NCBI GenBank assembly: GCA_022791755.1
Contig: JAAVZR010000024.1
Span: forward strand, 94,962 to 158,961
From: Lachnospiraceae bacterium
GTDB lineage: Bacteria > Bacillota > Clostridia > Lachnospirales > Lachnospiraceae
Direction of reading: 5' to 3'
DNA length: 64,000 nucleotides
Shown: positions 60,892-64,000 of the stretch, piece after piece
Numbering within the stretch: the stretch's first letter is position 1
Layout of the letters: every line of letters begins with the position of its first letter
Translations under genes and position numbers: made by a program
The notes under the pieces: generated by a model
Told to the model about the DNA's origin: nothing
The model's input: the letters and a program-made list of their open reading frames with translations, nothing else
Database searches by the model: none

Positions 60892-62331
60892 TTACGCAAA
60901 GAGACTTAACTCATAATCGCCGGAACTGTTAAAGAGCAGGTTGACTTTATGATTTTCACCGGATTCCAGACTTTCCATAAAACGACTGATTGATTTTCTG
61001 TACTTCTCATACATACTGTCTTCTTTTTCGATACCGGCGTAGCTTGACCGGCCAAAGAAGTTATCCCACTCATATTTCGCCGAATAGCCTCCGGGAATCC
61101 CTGATCTGTCCGAAAATTTTGCCTCAAATATCGACCGCGCGTGTTTCGCCCCTTTGGTAAAGGCTCCCAGAATATCTCCTGATTGACGGTATTGATTCAT
61201 TGTGTACTCATAAATCTCTGATATCTCTTCCCGGTCAACACCGGTTTTCAATGGAGTATGAAAGTGCGCCGCCTTTTCCCTCAGCATTTGTTCCAGCAAA
61301 TCTACATATTTATCCTTATAATTTTGAAAGGTATCCTGTAAGAGATTCTGCATCTTTCCACTTAATCCGGCCTGCTTCGTCAGGTAATCGGTTTTCATTC
61401 CCTGTACGGCCAGATCCAATCCCAGGCGTTGCTCATTATCTGACCAAAATGCCCCCTGGTTATCCAGCCTTTCTTTACACTCAGCCCCATATACCCCGGC
61501 GATTTCCAGATCCCAAAGGGTATAGCCCGTTTTATCTGTCTGTGCTGACGTACTGCCGCAGGCCGCCAGATCTTCCCGCAGACGCGTCGCCATATAGCCG
61601 TCATCTTGCTGTAACCACTTCGCTGTGGTATCGCCAAGGGCAGCGTAGGATTCACTTTTTTTCAGATGTTCTTCATATTGGGAAACCCGTTCATCGATCC
61701 CTTTGGATAAGCTTTCTCCTAACTCTGCTTTCATCCCAAAATGCCCGTATTCCTCATAAAAATTTCCCACGGAATCACAGTAAGAGTCCACAATGGTTTT
61801 CCGGGCGCCGTCCATAATCTCATTGAGCCTGGTTAACTGCCGTTCCTTTTCGTCACCGGAATAATTTTTTTCAATCCGATCTTTTAAAACCGCATAACGA
61901 GAGGCGATATAATCAATCTTAGTGTTCAAGCAGTCCGCGTTATCAAAATTCACATCCATCTTTTTAAAATCGGACTCCACTCCCCGCCAGTCTATGTCGT
62001 CCCCAATGCCTTCCTGCTCCAGCTTCAGCCGAAACTGTTCCATTTCTTCCTGTGAAACCTTTCCCAGAAGGATGCCGCGCGGATCGCCATTCACAACCAG
62101 CTTTCCATCTACGATTTTTAATGAATCCCGGTACTGTTTCCTGTACTGGTTCCATAATGCCTCCTCTTCCGTGTAATGGGATTTTGCAACGATCCCGTCT
62201 TCCTCCTTTCGGATAACCGCTGACGGATCTGCTTCATACACCGACTTACATCCCGATGATTCCCGAAAACTGTTTTTCACCTGATTCGACGAATAATACG
62301 GCAAGCTTCCTAAAATTCCTTCCATACCCAT
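60892..62331 (-). CDS. 479-residue protein of unknown function
   Basis: Cytoplasmic-looking, mostly helical, acidic/basic protein without signal peptide, membrane helix or cysteine cluster. It begins MGMEGILGSLPYYSSNQVKN and ends NLLFNSSGDYELSLFA. I recognise no domain. GAGG lies nine bases before the ATG. Base composition is clearly more AT-rich than the neighbours, and 5' and 3' dyads flank it, suggesting acquisition by transfer. The N-terminus recalls proteins exported by flagellar or ESX-type routes, but that is weak. Confidence 0.8.
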   Translation of the reverse strand: MGMEGILGSLPYYSSNQVKNSFRESSGCKSVYEADPSAVIRKEEDGIVAKSHYTEEEALWNQYRKQYRDSLKIVDGKLVVNGDPRGILLGKVSQEEMEQFRLKLEQEGIGDDIDWRGVESDFKKMDVNFDNADCLNTKIDYIASRYAVLKDRIEKNYSGDEKERQLTRLNEIMDGARKTIVDSYCDSVGNFYEEYGHFGMKAELGESLSKGIDERVSQYEEHLKKSESYAALGDTTAKWLQQDDGYMATRLREDLAACGSTSAQTDKTGYTLWDLEIAGVYGAECKERLDNQGAFWSDNEQRLGLDLAVQGMKTDYLTKQAGLSGKMQNLLQDTFQNYKDKYVDLLEQMLREKAAHFHTPLKTGVDREEISEIYEYTMNQYRQSGDILGAFTKGAKHARSIFEAKFSDRSGIPGGYSAKYEWDNFFGRSSYAGIEKEDSMYEKYRKSISRFMESLESGENHKVNLLFNSSGDYELSLFA

Positions 62332-62378
62332 TGCGATGTCCTCATTTCTTTAAAATTTAAATCAATTCTCTCACTTTC

Positions 62379-62419
62379 ATTCCATAATCTGCCATTCTGT
62401 ATCTGTCAGACTATGGAAT
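62379..62419 (-). promoter_or_regulatory. Dyad in the orphan gene leader
   Basis: ATTCCATA (62379-62386) and TATGGAAT (62412-62419), with TCTG/CAGA pairing inside. It lies 48-88 bp before the start codon and may be an operator or RNA hairpin. Confidence 0.45.
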
Positions 62420-62600
62420 TTGTTCACGTGATCTTCTCCTCATTCCCAGCTAATGTGTGCATTTTTGATATGTTATGAGATTTGTTTTATATCTTTTATT
62501 ATCGAACCATATAAAGAACATCTTAAGGTTTTATCTTTTGCTGAGGGTATGTTTATTATCGTTTCCGGAATGAGCTCCCAAAGAGCCCCGGATATACGTA

Positions 62601-62637
62601 TGCGAAGGAGCCGGAAACTCTTACCGGCTCCTTCGCA
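62601..62637. repeat. 14-bp stem hairpin without T-run
   Basis: TGCGAAGGAGCCGG and its exact complement with a 9-nt loop. It lacks a T-run on both strands and so is not a normal intrinsic terminator. Confidence 0.7.
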
Positions 62638-62718
62638 CTTGACAGGCGTATATGCTCATTGATATTTTTCTATTAATGATACGACTGCGGATTTTCCCGT
62701 ACCGCCGTTCTTTTCCTC

Positions 62719-63390
62719 TCATCCCACCGGCATCGTCGCCACATAAGAGTACATCAATACAAAGTGACAGGCGCTTCCCGCCATCACGAACAAATGAAAG
62801 ATCTCATGGGAACCGAAATTCTTATGCTTCGCATCAAACAAAGGCACCTTCAGCGCATAGATCACGCCTCCCACCGTGTAGATAATCCCTCCGGCTAAAA
62901 GCCAGCCAAAGGCCGCCGGGCTGAGGGCATTGAGAATCTGCGTAAAGGCCAGCACGCAGACCCAGCCCATGCCGATATACAGCAGGGAGGAAAACCATTT
63001 CGGACAGGTGATCCAGCAGGCCTTCAGCACGATCCCCACCAGGGCAATTCCCCAGACAATGGCTAAAAGCGTATAGCCCAGACTCCCTCCGATGGCGATG
63101 ACGCACATGGGCGTATAGGTTCCGGCAATCAGCACAAAAATCATCATGTGATCTATCTTGCGCAATACCCGGTTGACCCGGGGCGAGATGTCGAATGTAT
63201 GGTAAATGGTGCTGGCCGCATATAACGCGATCATGCTGGCGACAAAAACCGTCAGACATACCAGATGAATGCGATCCGGTTCTCCGGATGCTTTTAATAA
63301 AAGCGGCACCGCCGCAAATACAGCCATAAGCCAGCCGATAAAATGAGTGATGGCGCTGCCAGGGTCCTTCGCTCTGGAAATTCGTTTCAT
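62719..63390 (-). CDS. Hemolysin III family membrane protein (PAQR superfamily)
   Basis: 223 residues with seven membrane helices. Family residues: ITHFIGW near the N-terminus, STIYHTFD, and the metal-binding HEIFHLFVMAGSACHF near the C-terminus. Despite the name, most bacterial members are not proven hemolysins; a role in lipid or membrane homeostasis is suspected for the superfamily. It has a promoter about 170 bp upstream and is a single-gene unit. Confidence 0.92.
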   Translation of the reverse strand: MKRISRAKDPGSAITHFIGWLMAVFAAVPLLLKASGEPDRIHLVCLTVFVASMIALYAASTIYHTFDISPRVNRVLRKIDHMMIFVLIAGTYTPMCVIAIGGSLGYTLLAIVWGIALVGIVLKACWITCPKWFSSLLYIGMGWVCVLAFTQILNALSPAAFGWLLAGGIIYTVGGVIYALKVPLFDAKHKNFGSHEIFHLFVMAGSACHFVLMYSYVATMPVG

Positions 63391-63563
63391 ACTGTCACAC
63401 CTTTCTGTCCATTACCTGAAGTCATCCGCCCGGCCTGTGCTTTTTTTGATTAAAGAATATTTTCCCACATTGCCAAACCGGCAGATCATTTATTAGTTTC
63501 AAATCCCACATTTTAATATGCGTACATTTCTATATCTGGTTTTTAAAACTACGTTATATCTAT

Positions 63564-63591
63564 ATTATATTCGCCAAGGCAGAAAAGTCAA
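63564..63591 (-). promoter_or_regulatory. Promoter of the hemolysin III gene
   Basis: Minus strand TTGACT (63586-63591), 16-bp spacer, TATAAT (63564-63569); leader of about 165 nt. Confidence 0.7.
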
Positions 63592-63686
63592 GTAAAATAT
63601 TGATTTATTTCCGAAATATTACCGTCAGCGGATCTGCGTGTCCGGTGGAAAAGGCCGGCAGATTTTGTCCGCAATGTATTTTTTTG

Positions 63687-63719
63687 TAAAATGTATCTAA
63701 AATAGATAGATACATTTTA
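63687..63719. promoter_or_regulatory. Operator-like palindrome upstream of the methyltransferase
   Basis: TAAAATGTATCTA-7-TAGATACATTTTA, perfect 13-bp arms, ending 14 bp before the -35. The ATGT...ACAT layout is like PadR-type sites; no PadR gene is in the window. Confidence 0.65.
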
Positions 63720-63733
63720 TTAAGAATGCCAGA

Positions 63734-63763
63734 TTGACAACAATCCTCCTTCTGGCTTATACT
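63734..63763 (+). promoter_or_regulatory. Promoter of the methyltransferase gene
   Basis: TTGACA (63734-63739), 18-bp spacer, TATACT (63758-63763). Leader of about 150 nt. Confidence 0.7.
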
Positions 63764-63816
63764 GTTACCATCAAAACAGAGGCGGGATAGTGTGTAACTG
63801 GTAAGGCAGGCATCAG

Positions 63817-63859
63817 CTATCGTAAAACAGGTATGTTTTATGGTAGGTGGTGTTTTTTT
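63817..63859 (+). promoter_or_regulatory. Attenuator-like hairpin in the methyltransferase leader
   Basis: A 13-bp stem with two G-T pairs (63817-63829 with 63834-63846, loop GGTA), then six bases and seven T (63853-63859). A possible 18-codon leader ORF (63833-63889, MFYGRWCFFTPFSELCTR) overlaps it but has no clear ribosome binding site. Confidence 0.5.
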
Positions 63860-63923
63860 ACTCCCTTTTCAGAATTGTGTACCCGTTGAAAAATAGCCGA
63901 TAAAATATTGTAAGGAGCATAGC

Positions 63924-64000
63924 ATGAAAAATACAGATATTCTTGTTGATCTGCTCATGGAGGATATAGAAAATAAGACGGTTCTCGAAGCTGCCTGCGG
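63924..64000 (+). CDS. SAM-dependent methyltransferase, N-terminal fragment
   Basis: Only 25 codons are visible before the right edge: MKNTDILVDLLMEDIENKTV then LEAACG. The VLEAACG segment matches motif I of class I methyltransferases. TAAGGAG lies before the ATG. The substrate cannot be told from this much sequence. Confidence 0.65.
   Translation, partial: MKNTDILVDLLMEDIENKTVLEAAC

Larger units (their letters stand above)
62332..62718. other. AT-rich intergenic region upstream of the orphan gene
   Basis: 387 bp without a supported ORF. It holds a dyad in the orphan gene leader (62379-62419) and a long hairpin (62601-62637); the rest shows nothing I can name. Confidence 0.6.
63391..63923. 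other. 533-bp divergent regulatory region
   Basis: It holds the hemolysin III promoter (63564-63591, minus), a 33-bp palindrome (63687-63719), a plus-strand promoter (63734-63763) and a structured leader with a possible 18-codon ORF (63833-63889) ahead of the last gene. No longer ORF was seen. Confidence 0.7.

Overview
The window looks like a chromosomal segment of a Gram-positive, moderately GC-rich gut anaerobe of the Clostridia, most likely Lachnospiraceae. This is inferred from strong AGGAGG-type ribosome binding sites, sigma-A promoters with 17-bp spacers, tRNA genes without encoded CCA, Lachnospiraceae-type families (TIGR04086, HAAS, YARHG, M55 peptidase) and the absence of outer-membrane genes. 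No species can be named from the sequence alone.

Layout. 1-4.6 kb: cut-off RpiR regulator, an overlapping operon (THUMP RNA methylase, rdgB, YfcE-type phosphoesterase), a rhodanese, a tiny Asn-rich ORF, a HAAS membrane protein and dtd. 4.65-6.1 kb: a small accessory island with a convergent Fst/par-like type I toxin-antitoxin locus, a truncated tyrosine integrase and four tRNA genes (Arg, Leu, Asp, CAT anticodon). 6.3-16.6 kb: membrane protein, M55 peptidase, Mrp ATPase, ABC exporter, RNA methylase, YARHG lipoprotein, cardiolipin synthase and GH3 glycosidase. 16.7-34.7 kb: core information genes in two blocks, rpsL-rpsG-fusA-tuf and rpoB-rpoC. They are separated by about 6 kb holding a HemW-like protein without its radical-SAM cysteines, a Tat-exported FMN/FAD reductase, its divergent LysR regulator and an MgtC protein.

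35-47 kb: mixed housekeeping and surface genes: membrane protein, hybrid histidine kinase, rubredoxin-flavin reductase, epimerase, trigger-factor-like lipoprotein, LTA-synthase-like enzyme, cold shock protein, polysaccharide deacetylase and S1 protein. 47.3-56.1 kb: a catabolic operon with a complete mannose-family PTS (IIA, IIB, IIC, IID), two SIS-domain proteins, a HAD phosphatase and a MATE exporter, followed by two GntR/UTRA regulators. By analogy with Salmonella gfr it probably imports an Amadori-type (fructosamine or glucosamine-linked) compound as a phosphate and cleaves it. 56.1-59.8 kb: a 149-bp inverted-repeat element, then an aldehyde dehydrogenase/alcohol dehydrogenase/MarR operon. 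60-64 kb: TipA-like MerR regulator, an unrecognised 479-residue protein, a hemolysin III protein and the start of a methyltransferase with an elaborate leader.

The strongest candidates for something undescribed are: (1) a roughly 55-nt element present in three copies in the PTS operon leaders, with a compensatory base-pair change in its hairpin; (2) the 149-bp element with 27-bp perfect terminal inverted repeats; (3) the compact convergent toxin/antisense locus; (4) the cluster-less HemW-like protein beside a flavinylated exported reductase. All functional statements rest on motifs read by eye; no database search was run.
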